Source of the DNA: Microstegium vimineum
Taxonomy: Eukaryota > Streptophyta > Magnoliopsida > Poales > Poaceae
Assembly (NCBI GenBank): GCA_022036555.1
Contig: CM039123.1
Span: 9,239,217 to 9,303,216, forward strand
Direction of reading: 5' to 3'
DNA: 64,000 nt
Below the pieces are notes generated by a model. The model had not been told where the DNA came from. It searched no databases and saw nothing but the letters and a program-made list of their open reading frames with translations. Both the position numbers and the translations under genes were made by a program. The stretch's first letter is position 1, and every line of letters begins with the position of its first letter. This document shows positions 45,883-56,195 of this stretch, piece after piece.

Positions 45883-45929
45883 AAATTTTTCATCATATGT
45901 ATTCATTTGTGAAATGTTGTCATCAATTA

Positions 45930-45944
45930 CCAAAAAGGAGAGAT
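45930..45944 (+). other. Polypurine tract of the Copia element
   Basis: CAAAAAGGAGAGAT directly before the 3' LTR start TGAAAGCC. Confidence 0.85.
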
Positions 45945-47786
45945 TGAAAGCCCAAGTTTGGTTTTGGTTAATTGATGAAACCTATGGACTAACCCTATTG
46001 CTAAGTATATGATTAAGATAGAGTGATCCACCTTGATCTATGGAGCTAGATGGATGACCATGATGGATCAAGTGCTCCATGGACAAGGAAAAGAAGAAAG
46101 AGAAAAACAAAAATGGGCTCAAGGCAAAGGTATTTCATAGGGTCATTTTTGGTTTAGTGATCAAGACACTATAGAGAGTGTGATCACATTTAGGATAGAT
46201 AGCCGTACTATCAAGAAGGGGAAACTCGTTTCCATTGCAGTTATCATGTGCCACTAGGTTTGCATTGCATAAATATAAAATGAACCTACGTGACATAAAA
46301 TGTGAAACAATTCCAAGATAATTCAATGTGAAGGCTAACACAGGGTACAAGTGCTTGGATCATATGGTGTGAGCATATGAAGACTTGGACAAGAAGAAGC
46401 AACTTATTTGGACACGAGATAGAGCTCCGGACAAAGGTCCGGACGCTCGGCTTGCAGGGTCCGGACCATTGTCTGGCGTCCGGTGGCATACCCTAGCTCT
46501 CGGCTGAGTCTGGACAGAAGGTTCGGACGTTGTTGCGTGTCCGGACACTGACTCTGGACACGTGTCCAGATGATTTGGAGGCTCTGGGTGTTCTCTGTGT
46601 AGCGACCGGACGCTAAGTGCGGTCCGGACGTTGGACACCGGACCACCGTCCGGAGAGACGGAGCTCTCTGGAGTCTCTCTGAGTAGAGTCCGGACGCAGA
46701 GGACAGGGAGTTCGGACGCTACTGTTGCGAGCGTCCGGGGGCGACACGTTAGCACTAGGAAGGGCGCCAACGACAGGATTCAAAATGGAGGAGGGTCCGG
46801 ACGCATGGTCATTGGTCCGGACCCCCATACAAACAACGTCCGGAACCACGCAGTTTTCAGAGAAAACGGGCAAAACGGCTAGCTCGGTTTGGAAGGCTAT
46901 TTAAGTCGCTTGGCCAACTCCTTGGGACCTCTCTTGCGCCCTCTATTCATTTGATACACTTGTGCTTGCTTGAGAAGGCCCCCAACTCATCTCTCTTTGC
47001 TTTGCTTGCTAATTCATGAGAGTTTGAGTGAACCAAGTGCTTGATCTCTGTATTGCATCTTAGTGGCACTTGGTCATCGTCATCGCCGCGGGATTTCTTG
47101 TTATTCTTGGTGTTTGCCAAAACCTAGATGGCTTGGCAATTGTGGAGAAGCTTCGGCGCGTGTTGGTGATTGTTCGCGGCCGGCTTCATCGACTTGTGAG
47201 AGGGCTTGTACCCACCTCGGCTGAGCGTCAAAGGGTAACTCTAGTGGATTGCTCGTGTCATTGAGTTACTCTCATTTGGGTGGTTTCTTGTGGTGCTCGG
47301 GCAGTGGTCTAGGCTTGTGATTGCCTATTAGCCACCGAAACACCATTTGAGTAGTCGACACAACGGGGACTAGCTTGGTGGCAACCAAGTGAACCTCGGG
47401 AGAAAAATCATTGTGTCATCTTGTCTCCCGGCTACTCTTAGTGTTCATATTGTGATTAGCTCTTCATTGGTATATTCTCTACACAAGGCATCGGTATAAC
47501 AATCACCTTTATCTTTGCATTACTTTCTTTCATATCTTGCCTAGTTAGCTTGCTAGTTAGCTTCTCCTGTTTAGTTGTTCTTGCTAGCTTGTGTTACGAG
47601 CCTTAGGATCTTGCTATTGTTTGTTAGCCTCTTAACTAACTAGAATTGATTGAATAGGTGGCTTTGCACCCCAAGTAGAGCTAGAGCAAAACGCTTCGCT
47701 TAAGTGTTATTCTAATCTTTGCTCTAGTGTTTTGTAGAATCTTTATTAGGCTATTCAACCTCCCTCTAGCTATCTAGGACCTTTCA
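45945..47786 (+). repeat. 3' LTR of the SIRE-type Copia element
   Basis: Same order and ends as 25973-27800 with scattered substitutions. It has about 15 extra bases (CTGACTCTGGACACG) near 46548 within the CCGGAC-rich cluster. Confidence 0.95.
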
Positions 47787-48140
47787 ACAGCTCGATGGCC
47801 ATCTATAGTTCAAACCCTGAGATATTTGCCTGACTGTAGCTGCCTGGATGAGTTGCCTGGCGCCAGTCCATCAAAATCGTTCGCCTGGGATCTCTTGGGA
47901 GTTGCCTGGCTCCAATTAATGCTCACTACTCACTTTTTCAACGTCAATCAATACAGGCAAACTATCAACCAAACAGCGCCCGTCCTTTTGGCCATTCAGG
48001 CAATGGATCAGGTCACAAACCAAACGACACTACGAATTTGACATTTGCCTGGTCAGGCAATTTTGCAATTGCGTACAGGCACTTCACAGACAGGCTTTGA
48101 ACCCAGGCAACTCGTCCAGGGCTTGAACCAAACAAGCCCT

Positions 48141-48566
48141 AGAAGCGCCAACTCGTCAAAATTATAATTTCCAAAAAAATAGTGATAACTAAGTGATTAA
48201 TTCTAGCACCTGGATTGTCCACAAATATTCCAACAATATTATGCAAAGGAGCACCAAAGAAAAAGGTGCCCCTTCTTGAGAAGCTCCTTCCCTGTGTACT
48301 GTGTCATACATGTCCACGGATGCCCTGCCGACATTTATCTTTCTAATAATAATTGTCAGCGTATTTAACACGGAGAGAGAATGTGCTCCCTCTATTCTAG
48401 AAAAAAAATATAGTCCTACGGTTCAAATTTTATCCTTAAAAGAATGTAACCGTTGTCTTAAGATTATCTTTTTCGGTGAGACTTATGTATTAAAGAAACC
48501 ACTGCATGCTTAAAAAATTATTGTAGCATATCCATCCATCTTGTGGGACTCAGGAAGAAGGCTCCT
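48141..48566. other. Intergenic DNA, nothing recognised
   Basis: No supported gene. CTCCCTCTATTCTAG near 48387 resembles one Stowaway end but no partner end was found. Confidence 0.4.
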
Positions 48567-48572
48567 AACATG

Positions 48573-48650
48573 TGGCGGAACCAGGATTTGGTAAGACTAA
48601 GGCTAAATCCTAGCAGTCATAATCCAAAAGCTACAATCTAAATTATAGTC

Positions 48651-48681
<31 letters not shown>

Positions 48682-49578
48682 ATAATCTCAAACAATATGC
48701 AAATCTTTTTGAACTATATAATAAATACTACGATACAATAGCTATGAAATATCAATGAATATTTAAAAATAATTACCTATTGTCTAGCGATGATTTGTTG
48801 CATTTGTATTTTCCATTTCGTCAATAACAACTCCTAGTTTGGACAAGATGTAAGTAATATGAAATTAAAGAACAGGGACAACCAAAAAATTAATCTCATT
48901 GACCAATATGCATTTGTATCCTAAATGGCTGAATGCCGCTGCAGGAGGTTGAGGTTTGATGTTCTTATTCAGAAACTCGAGAGAAATATGATACAATAGT
49001 CCTTGTCCTTTTCATCTAATTAGAATTAAAAAAAATCAAAATTAACAATTTTGAAATCTAAAGAGAAAAATTGAAGAAACATACCTTCGTCCTGGGAATA
49101 GCCGGACAGGACAGAAGGGTTCTGTACTTCTGCCGTTCCGACAGGCAGCACCACAGCGTAGCAGCCGAGGGGCGAGCTAGCGAGAGGCGATGGTCAGCCC
49201 TGGCATCCTGCGCCCCTGCCTGACTGCGAGGGTCAGCCACTGCCGAGGGCTGAGGGGCAAGGGGCGAAGGCAACGGCGGCCGCCGGGTGTCGGCAAGCGA
49301 GGGACACGCGCACCACAGAGTGGAGCGGGACTGCAACTGCGCAGCAAGAGGCGGCAGGAAGGAGCAGCAACGCCGGCGCGCAGCAGAAGGCCGGAGGCAG
49401 AAGCGGCGCGTAGTCGGAGGCAGGAGGTCGCGAGTTGGACGTGGTATGCTGCTGCCTCTGTTGTCCCTTCCTTAGTGGGCTTAGTCTTGTTGGGCCAAAA
49501 AAACTGAGGAGTTGCTCCTAGGAATTCTGGGCCACGACTAAGGCAATGGCCCCACTGGCCCTAGGCCTAGGCCCGCCC
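48573..49578. mobile_element. Possible TIR element with 6-bp direct flanks
   Basis: TGGCGGAACCAGG at the left and CCTAGGCCCGCCC at the right are imperfect inverted repeats (9 of 13), each flanked by AACATG (48567-48572 and 49579-49584). It contains the (TA)n tract and a GC-rich block at 49100-49430 that may be captured. Weak evidence overall. Confidence 0.35.
48651..48674. repeat. (TA)12 microsatellite
   Basis: Uninterrupted TA run followed by TAAAAATAAA. Confidence 0.95.
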
Positions 49579-49864
49579 AACATGGAGGTGGAGCTACCGA
49601 GCTCCTTGCAGAGATGCATAAAAATATCGGAAAACACTCTATCTAGAATGCAATGCAATGATTGTTTTTTAGTTTATGCATAGAGAACGATAGAGGGGCA
49701 CATGTATAATTTTACATCTACATTAATTTCACCTAAAAAGTAAGATTCTACACGTACTTTCTGAGACGGAGGAGTACTTTGCAGTTTTCAGTGGCGTAGG
49801 ATTAATCGGTTATAATAAAGGACAGTTTGGGTTTGGCTCGTTGCACCTGAGTTTAAGATTAGCT

Positions 49865-50224
49865 CGTGACGCTGACGAACCGGTGCCGATCAATCAAGAA
49901 GAAGCCGAAGCTGCTGAGATCAAGGTTCCAAGAGCAGGAAGGATCAGGAGGCCTAACCTGCGAGTAACTGGGCCGTTATGGAAGGCATGAGGCCGTATGG
50001 GCCATGTAATAGCTAGAGGAGAAGGCCCTGCGCGGCCCAATTCGAAGGTGGCACTCTGCTGCTCCTTCTTGTACTTCACGCTATGGAGAGAGAGAGTGAA
50101 CTTGGTCATTGAATAGAACCTTCATCGGTGGCGTCGGCGTTGGCGAGTGCGGCAAGCTGTTTGCACTCGAGACCTTGATCCAATCCAGCTATCTGTTCGA
50201 GTATCTTAGATTAGTCTAGTAACA
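49865..50224 (+). repeat. 5' LTR of the Reina-type Gypsy element (first bases lost)
   Basis: Aligns to 55182-55541 along its length. The first 10-12 bases of the 3' LTR (TGTCACAGTC) have no counterpart here. Ends AGTCTAGTAACA, followed by the primer site. Confidence 0.93.
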
Positions 50225-50225
50225 T

Positions 50226-50240
50226 ATTGGTATCAGATCG
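50226..50240 (+). other. Primer binding site of the Reina element
   Basis: ATTGGTATCAGATCG, a TGGTATCAGA-type (tRNA-Met) site directly after the 5' LTR. Confidence 0.85.
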
Positions 50241-50441
50241 CAGTCGGTCTCTCGGAAATTCCTCTGATCCGTGGAGTTGCTTTGATCCGGCGCCGTAATT
50301 CCCGACGACAGGCTCTCCTCACGATCCGCTCTGGTAGCGTCGATTGCGAGGATCCATAGGTCCATGCCGAGGTTGGTGTGGTCAGCTTCTTCTACCGATT
50401 TGAGAATTCTGGCTACTCATCAGTATCTCACGAGGCTGCAG

Positions 50442-51743
50442 ATGGCTTCGATCTCACCTGAAGAACAGATGGGGCAAATCCTTGCCCTGCTGATCGACAA
50501 CACCAAAGGGGTCACTGAGATGCGATCGGAGATGAGATCGCTGAAGACGCAGTTGCTTACCTGGAAGCCGGATGTCAACAATCGCATCAAGAGCTAGAAC
50601 ATATGGTTCTAGATTTGGGGGGACGAATTGACAAGGCCTCTAAATCGCAACTCGCAGAGGTTGCAGATGATGGTCAGTCCTCAGCAGCCAAACCTCGCTC
50701 ACCAAGGCCATCCGGGAGAACCATTTTGCTCCACCGGAAGGCAAGATGTCGAGCCCCACCCACCTGGAGCTTCACCCGCCAAGGGTGACATCTGAGTCGT
50801 TAGACCACGGCGTACGATCTCCTCACCGGGGTGCGGAATTCGGGGCAGTGTATACCGTCGCCCCGGGTCCGACCCCGGTCACAGGTGCGAATTCCCTCCA
50901 AAACCCAGTTATTCATCTGGATGAATTTGTGCACCATGATCGGTTTCTGTACCACCCAGTTCACCCCCTATACCAAATGTCGAATTCCCTAGCTTTGATG
51001 GGTCAAACCCCAGGTTGTAGGTTAAGCGATGTGAAGCCTTTTTCGATGTTTATGCTACTCATCCTGCTAAATGGGTTCGCTATGCTACCTTACGTCTAGT
51101 GGGTTCTACCGCTTTGTGGTTTCAAACAGTAGAGTATTCAGTGAAATCCATGGATTGGGACACCTTTGTTACCACCATCTGTAACCGTTTTTATAAGGAG
51201 GAGCATAACCACCTCATTAGACAATTTTTTCACATCAAACAAACATCTTCTGTCACTGAATATATAGAACAATTTAGTGATATTATCCACCAGCTTTTAG
51301 CACATGACCCTTCCTTCTCTCCCACTACAATCACCAATCGTTTTGTTGATGGTCTTAAGAAAGATATTAGAGCAGTCATTATGGTTCATAGGCCTCAAGA
51401 TCTCGATACTGCTAGTGCTCTGGCCATTTTACAGGAGGAGGCTGTGCTGGATCTAGTTCCTAAGAAAACTGATGCAGGATCCTACTCTCGGAAGCACTCT
51501 TCTAAAGCTACCAAGACACCTCTATTCTCTCCAAACTCCTTCAAAATGGGAGAAGAGAAGAAGAATGTTGAGAGTCCTCAACACAATACTTCTGATGACA
51601 GAGTTTCAGCTCTGAAAAAGTTCAGGAGGTCCAAGGGTCTTTGTTTCAAGTGTGGAGAGAAATGGAATCCTCAACATACTTGTCCTGCTACTATTTCCTT
51701 GAATGCAATGGAAGAATTATGGCAATGTATCAATTATGGATAA
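50442..51743 (+). pseudogene. Reina gag
   Basis: Begins ATG 50442 (MASISPEEQMGQILALLID) and passes through three frames (TAG at 50595; changes near 50600, 50750 and 51090) before the capsid-type part at 51099-51743, with FYKEEHNHLIRQFFHIKQ and FVDGLKKDIRAVIM, and the CCHC knuckle CFKCGEKWNPQHTC. TAA at 51741. Forms particles in the active element; not functional here. Confidence 0.88.
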
Positions 51744-51779
51744 GAACTTTAGTCCACAGTAGAAGATTCTGATTCTGAA

Positions 51780-53029
51780 GTGGATCTTATGGCTCTATCT
51801 ATGCAAGCTATGTCAGGTACTGAAGGTTTCAAAACCATCAGACTTAGAGGTCACCTTGAGGGTAAGGAAATATTCATGTTGGTTGACTCAGGCAGTTCTA
51901 ATAGCTTCATCAGTGCATCTATGGCCTCTTCTCTTACTTGCTGGCAAAAATTACCAGAGCCCATCCAAGTCAGAGTTGCTAATGGAGCAGTCTTAGCCTA
52001 TACACATGAGTTGTCCAACCAGATGTGGGGTTGTCAGGGGCATACTTTCTCTACTACCTTCAAGATTTTACCATTGCAGGGTTATGATATAGTGCTTGGT
52101 ATGGATTGGCTCTGTACCCATAGTCCCATGCATATCCATTGGTCTAAGAAGTGGATCAAATTTGACATGAATCATGCTGAAGTTAAGCTTCAAGGTATCT
52201 TACCTGAAGTTACCATGGGTCCCCAATTTCTTCAATTCAGCTCCATGCAATGGACAAAACAGAATATGTTCTCTACTTGGTCCAAGTGCAAGAAGTTCCT
52301 ACCTCCATCAGTGTCAGTCAGGATATTCCTGAAGACTTACAGAGTTTGCTCCACACTTTCACACCTATCTTTCAACCACCTATGGCTCTCCCACCAAATA
52401 TAACTGGCGACCATACCATACCCCTACTACCAAGAGCACAACCTTTCTGTCTAAGGCCCTATAGGTATAACCCTGCCCAGAAAATAGAAATTGAGCACCA
52501 AATCAGGGAAATGATTAACAAAGGGTGGATCCAGACCAGTACCAGTCCTTACTCTTCTCCTGTTTTGCTTGTGAAAAAGAAAACTGGCGATTGGCGGTTG
52601 TGTGTAGATTTTCGAAGACTGAATGCTCTCACGGTGAAGAACAAGTACCCTCTGCCCATTATTGAGGAGCTGTTGGAAGAACTGCAGGGTACAAAATGGT
52701 TTACCACTTTGGACTTATGTTCAGGCTTTCACCAAATACGAATGGCACCTGGAGAAGAATTTAAAACAGCATTTCAGACTCATAGTGGTCACTATGAATA
52801 TCGAGTCATGCCATATGGAGTAAATGGGGGTCCTGGCACTTTTCAAACTATCATGAACACTGTCCTTGCTCCTTTGCTTAGGAAGTGTGTAGTTGTCTTC
52901 ATTGATGATATTCTCATCTATAGCACATCTTGGGAGGACCATTTAGAGCATATCAGCCAAGTTCTTACTCTTCTTCAGCAACACCAGTTGCATGTCAAAC
53001 TCTCTAAGTGCTCATTTGCCAAGCAATAG
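51780..53029 (+). pseudogene. Reina protease and reverse transcriptase
   Basis: Protease active site LVDSGSSNSFIS near 51880 and YDIVLGMDWL near 52085. A frame change between about 52250 and 52400 leads to RT: KKTGDWRLCVDFRRLNALT, TTLDLCSGFHQIRMA, and the FIDDILIYS box near 52900. The usual VMPFGL-type block reads VMPYGVNGGPGTFQ, a divergent version. TAG at 53027-53029. Confidence 0.9.
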
Positions 53030-53038
53030 TTATGTTAT

Positions 53039-53746
53039 TTGGGACATGTTGTCAGTTTTGAGGGTGTCTCCACAGATCCCACTAAGATTGCTACTATTAG
53101 GGATTGGCCAACTCCAACCAACATCAAAGAGTTAAGAAGTTTCTTAGGCCTTGCTGGATATTATAGAAGGTTTGTGTCTCAGTTTGGTTTTATCTCTAAA
53201 CCACTGACTAACTTACTGAAAAAAGGCCAAGTGTTTGTGTGGACTTCTGAAACAACAGCTGCCTTTCTAGCCCTCAAACAAGCATTGATCTCTGCTCCTG
53301 TATTAGCCTTGCCAAACTTCTCTATTCCTTTTGTGATTGAAACTGATGCTTCAGCCAAGGGAATTGGTGCAGTTTTACAACAACAAGGTCACCCTGTTGC
53401 TTTTGTTAGTAAGGCTTTGGGAATTAAAGCTCAAGGACTTTCAACTTATGAGAAGGAGTGTTTAGCCATCCTCATGGCAGTGGACCACTGGTACCATTAT
53501 CTTCAATGTTCTCACTTTACTATGTTGACAGATCAAAAGAGTCTCACTAATCTAGATGATCAGAGACTATCAACCCCATGGAAGCACAAAGCCTTGACCA
53601 AGCTTATGGGACTCGATTATAAAATTGTCTATAAAAAGGGTGTTGATAACAGAGTAGTTGATGCCCTTTCCAGAGTATCCACTGCTGACACATATGATAT
53701 CTCAGCTATCACTGTCATTAAGCCCATCTGGCTCCAAGAAATATAG
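53039..53746 (+). pseudogene. Reina RNase H region
   Basis: RT thumb/connection (LRSFLGLAGYYRRFV) and RNase H with IETDASAKGIGAVL, STYEKECLAILMAV and LTDQKSL. Ends in TAG 53744-53746. Same frame as the RT. Confidence 0.9.
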
Positions 53747-53776
53747 ACCTCTTACACTGATCCCCAGTCAGTCAAG

Positions 53777-55284
53777 TTGCTTGCAGCCCTGTCTGCATCT
53801 TCTCCCCAAGGTGCTTATACACTTCAAGATGGTGTGATCAAATACAAGAATAGAATTTGGGTGGGACAGGACACTTCTCTTTATACCAAACTACTGACAT
53901 CCTTACACTCTAGTGCTGTTGGAGGACATTCAGGTTATGAGGTCACCTATAAAAGAGTCAAGGGACTATTTGCTTGGCCCAAACTCAAACAGTTTGTAAA
54001 AAACTTTGTGGCACAGTGTGTTATCTGTCAACAGGCCAAATCTGAAAGAGTGGCATATCCTGGGTTGCTAGCTCCCTTGCCCATTCCTGAAGGTTCTTGG
54101 CAAACTGTCACATTGGACTTCATAGAAGGATTACCAAAATCTGCATGTTTCAACTGCATTCTGGTAGTGGTCGATAAGTTCTCTAAATATTCACACTTCT
54201 TGGCTTTGTCACATCCTTTTACAGCAATTCAAGTTGATCATTTATACTTGAATCAAGTATTCAAACTGCATGGGTTACCCACTGCCATGGTGTCAGACAG
54301 AGGCAAGGTTTTCACAAGCAACATCTGGCAAGAACTATTCAAACTGCTGGATGTCAAACTCCAAATGAGTAGTGCCTACCATCCACAAACCGACGGCCAA
54401 ACTGAACGTGTCAACCAATGTTTGGAAACATATCTCCGCTGTTTTGTTCAGGCATGTCCAACAAAATGGTCAAGTGGCTTTCTATGGCTGAATATTGGTA
54501 CAACACCTCCTTCCACTCCTCATTAGGGCAGAGTCCCTTCTTTGTTCTGTATGGACATGAACCGCGACATTTCGGTATCACTATCTCCCAGTCCTGTCAA
54601 AACATCGATCTCAAAGACTGGTTGGCTGAGCAAGAACTCATGCAGCAATTGGTTCGGCAACATCTCATTCGAGCTCAAAACAAGATGAAGTCCCAAGCTG
54701 ATAAACATCGATCTTTTCGCAGTTTCAGTGTGGGTGATTCGGTCTATCTTAAGGCTCAGCCGTATGTGCAAACTTCATTGGCACCTCGTTCATCTAACAA
54801 GCTGTCATTCAAATATTTTGGGCCCTTCATGATTCAGGAGAAGATTGGTCCGACAGCTTATCGACTGCAATTACCAGAAGGCTGCCTTATTCACCCGGTC
54901 TTTCATGTTTCCCAACTTAAGCAAGTTGTTTCTTCCTTCACAACAACAGTGAGTACCGAACTTCCTGATATCTCTAACCAGATGCAGGTCCCTCAAATCA
55001 TTCTGGATCGACGCCTTCGTCAACATCATGACACTATGGTGCCTCAAGTGTTGGTTCAGTGGTCCTATCTACCTGATGGTCTGTCTACCTGGGAAGATGA
55101 ACCTGCTCTGCGTCAACAGTTTCCAAGAGCACCAGCTTGGGACAAGAAGCTGGTTTTCAAGGAGAAGGGAATGTCACAGTCCGTGACGCTGACGAACCGG
55201 TGTCGATCAATCAAGAAGAAGCCGAAGCTGCTGAGATCAAGGTTCCAAGAGCAGGAAGGATCAGGAGTCCTAACCTGCGAGTAA
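53777..55284 (+). pseudogene. Reina integrase with chromodomain-like C-terminus
   Basis: Zinc region (HSSAVGGHSGYEVTYKRV, CVICQQAK), core with DFIEGLPKS, VSDRGKVF and HPQTDGQTERVNQ, then a frame change near 54480 to a frame that carries the GPFMIQEKIG and IHPVFHVSQLK blocks. The tail VLVQWSYLPDGLSTWEDEP looks like a chromodomain, which in chromoviruses binds modified histone H3. The frame runs through the polypurine tract into the 3' LTR and stops at 55282-55284. Confidence 0.9.
55159..55171 (+). other. Polypurine tract of the Reina element
   Basis: AAGGAGAAGGGAA directly before TGTCACAG, the start of the 3' LTR; it lies inside the integrase frame. Confidence 0.85.
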
Positions 55285-55541
55285 CTGGGCCGTTATGGAA
55301 GGCATGAGGTCGTATGGGCCATGTAATAGCTAGAGGAGAAGGCCCTGCGCGGCCCAATTCAAAGGTGGCACTCTGCTGCTCCTTCTTGTACTGCACGCTA
55401 TGGAGAGAGAGGGCGAACTTGGTCATTGAACAGAACCTTCGCGGGTGGCGTCGGCGTCGGCGAGTGCGGCAAGCTGTTTGCACTCGAGACCTTGATCCAA
55501 TCCAGCTATCTGTTCGAGTATCTTAGATTAGTCTGGTAACA
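55172..55541 (+). repeat. 3' LTR of the Reina element
   Basis: TGTCAC...GTAACA with short inverted termini. Confidence 0.92.
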
Positions 55542-56172
55542 CTCAGGCCCACTTCTCGTTTCTCGCTGGCGTTCTGGCGTTGGGTCGCTGATTACATTTG
55601 GATTGGGCCATTGGGGTAAAGTTCATCTTCACTTGTTGGGCCACGCCAAATGTTGTTACTCTGAGCAGGCCTATCCATGCCATCACCACATAGGTAGCCC
55701 GGCCCGTAAAAATCTAGCAACGGTATTTAGAAATCAGATTCGGCACAGTAGTATTGTACTGTAGTAGGTACGGCGTTATATGACGCATTTGTTTGGCTTT
55801 GGTTGATCATTAATTCATTATCTATCTCTGCAGACCTTCTTTCTCAAAAAAAAAAAGAAAGAAAAAGTAGCGATCTCATGTGTTGGTTGTTGCCAGGTGT
55901 ACAAAGTGAAGAATTCGATTCCACAATCAGCCTATATCCCCTCCTTGTGGGCTTTGTGGTTGGCGTGGCCTCTGAACTTGAGACAAGCAACTTGACCACC
56001 ACAAAGCTAGTGTCAAAGTCCACTGCCCACCGCCATGATCACCGCGGAGGGAGAACAGTGTCCAACCAGCGCATTCCAAATTCCAATCGATCGCCGGCAG
56101 TCTGGCGCTGCATGCAGAGTGAGTAGAGTTGTGCACGCACCCCCACTCGCTGGCTTTCAGTTTCAAACCTGC

Positions 56173-56195
56173 ATGATGACGATGATGATGATGAT
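56173..56195. repeat. Short (GAT)n microsatellite
   Basis: ATGATGACGATGATGATGAT, one imperfect unit. Confidence 0.9.

Larger units (their letters stand above)
25973..47786 (+). mobile_element. SIRE/Maximus-type Ty1/Copia retrotransposon (interrupted)
   Basis: Two LTRs, a tRNA-Met primer site, gag, protease, integrase, RT and RNase H in Copia order, a non-coding 3' region and a polypurine tract. Without the Gypsy insertion it is about 9.9 kb, the size of this lineage. Internal stops and one frameshift make it non-autonomous. Confidence 0.93.
25653..48140. mobile_element. Small TIR element split by the Copia/Gypsy tower
   Basis: Left end AGGGCACGTTTGGTACGAAC and right end GAACCAAACAAGCCCT form a good inverted repeat. 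Removing the Copia insertion leaves about 669 bases. The left half holds GC-rich CACGG-type repeats, including duplicated GGCACAGCTCGATCTAAGAG. Flanks are TAA and TAG, not a perfect duplication, so the superfamily is unsure. Confidence 0.6.
49865..55541 (+). mobile_element. Reina-type chromovirus (Ty3/Gypsy), 5.7 kb
   Basis: Short LTRs of about 360-370 bases, Met-type primer site, gag-PR-RT-RH-IN order, and a chromodomain-like C-terminus, matching the compact Reina lineage. Frameshifts in gag, between PR and RT, and in IN; no target duplication found. About 13 differences over 358 aligned LTR bases. Confidence 0.92.

Noticed and set aside
47795..47815. GTTCAAACCC resembling a tRNA B box
   Set aside because: No matching A box or cloverleaf; it is inside the split TIR element.
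48380..48420. CTCCCTCTATTCTAG as a Stowaway end
   Set aside because: No partner end with TA flank was found nearby.
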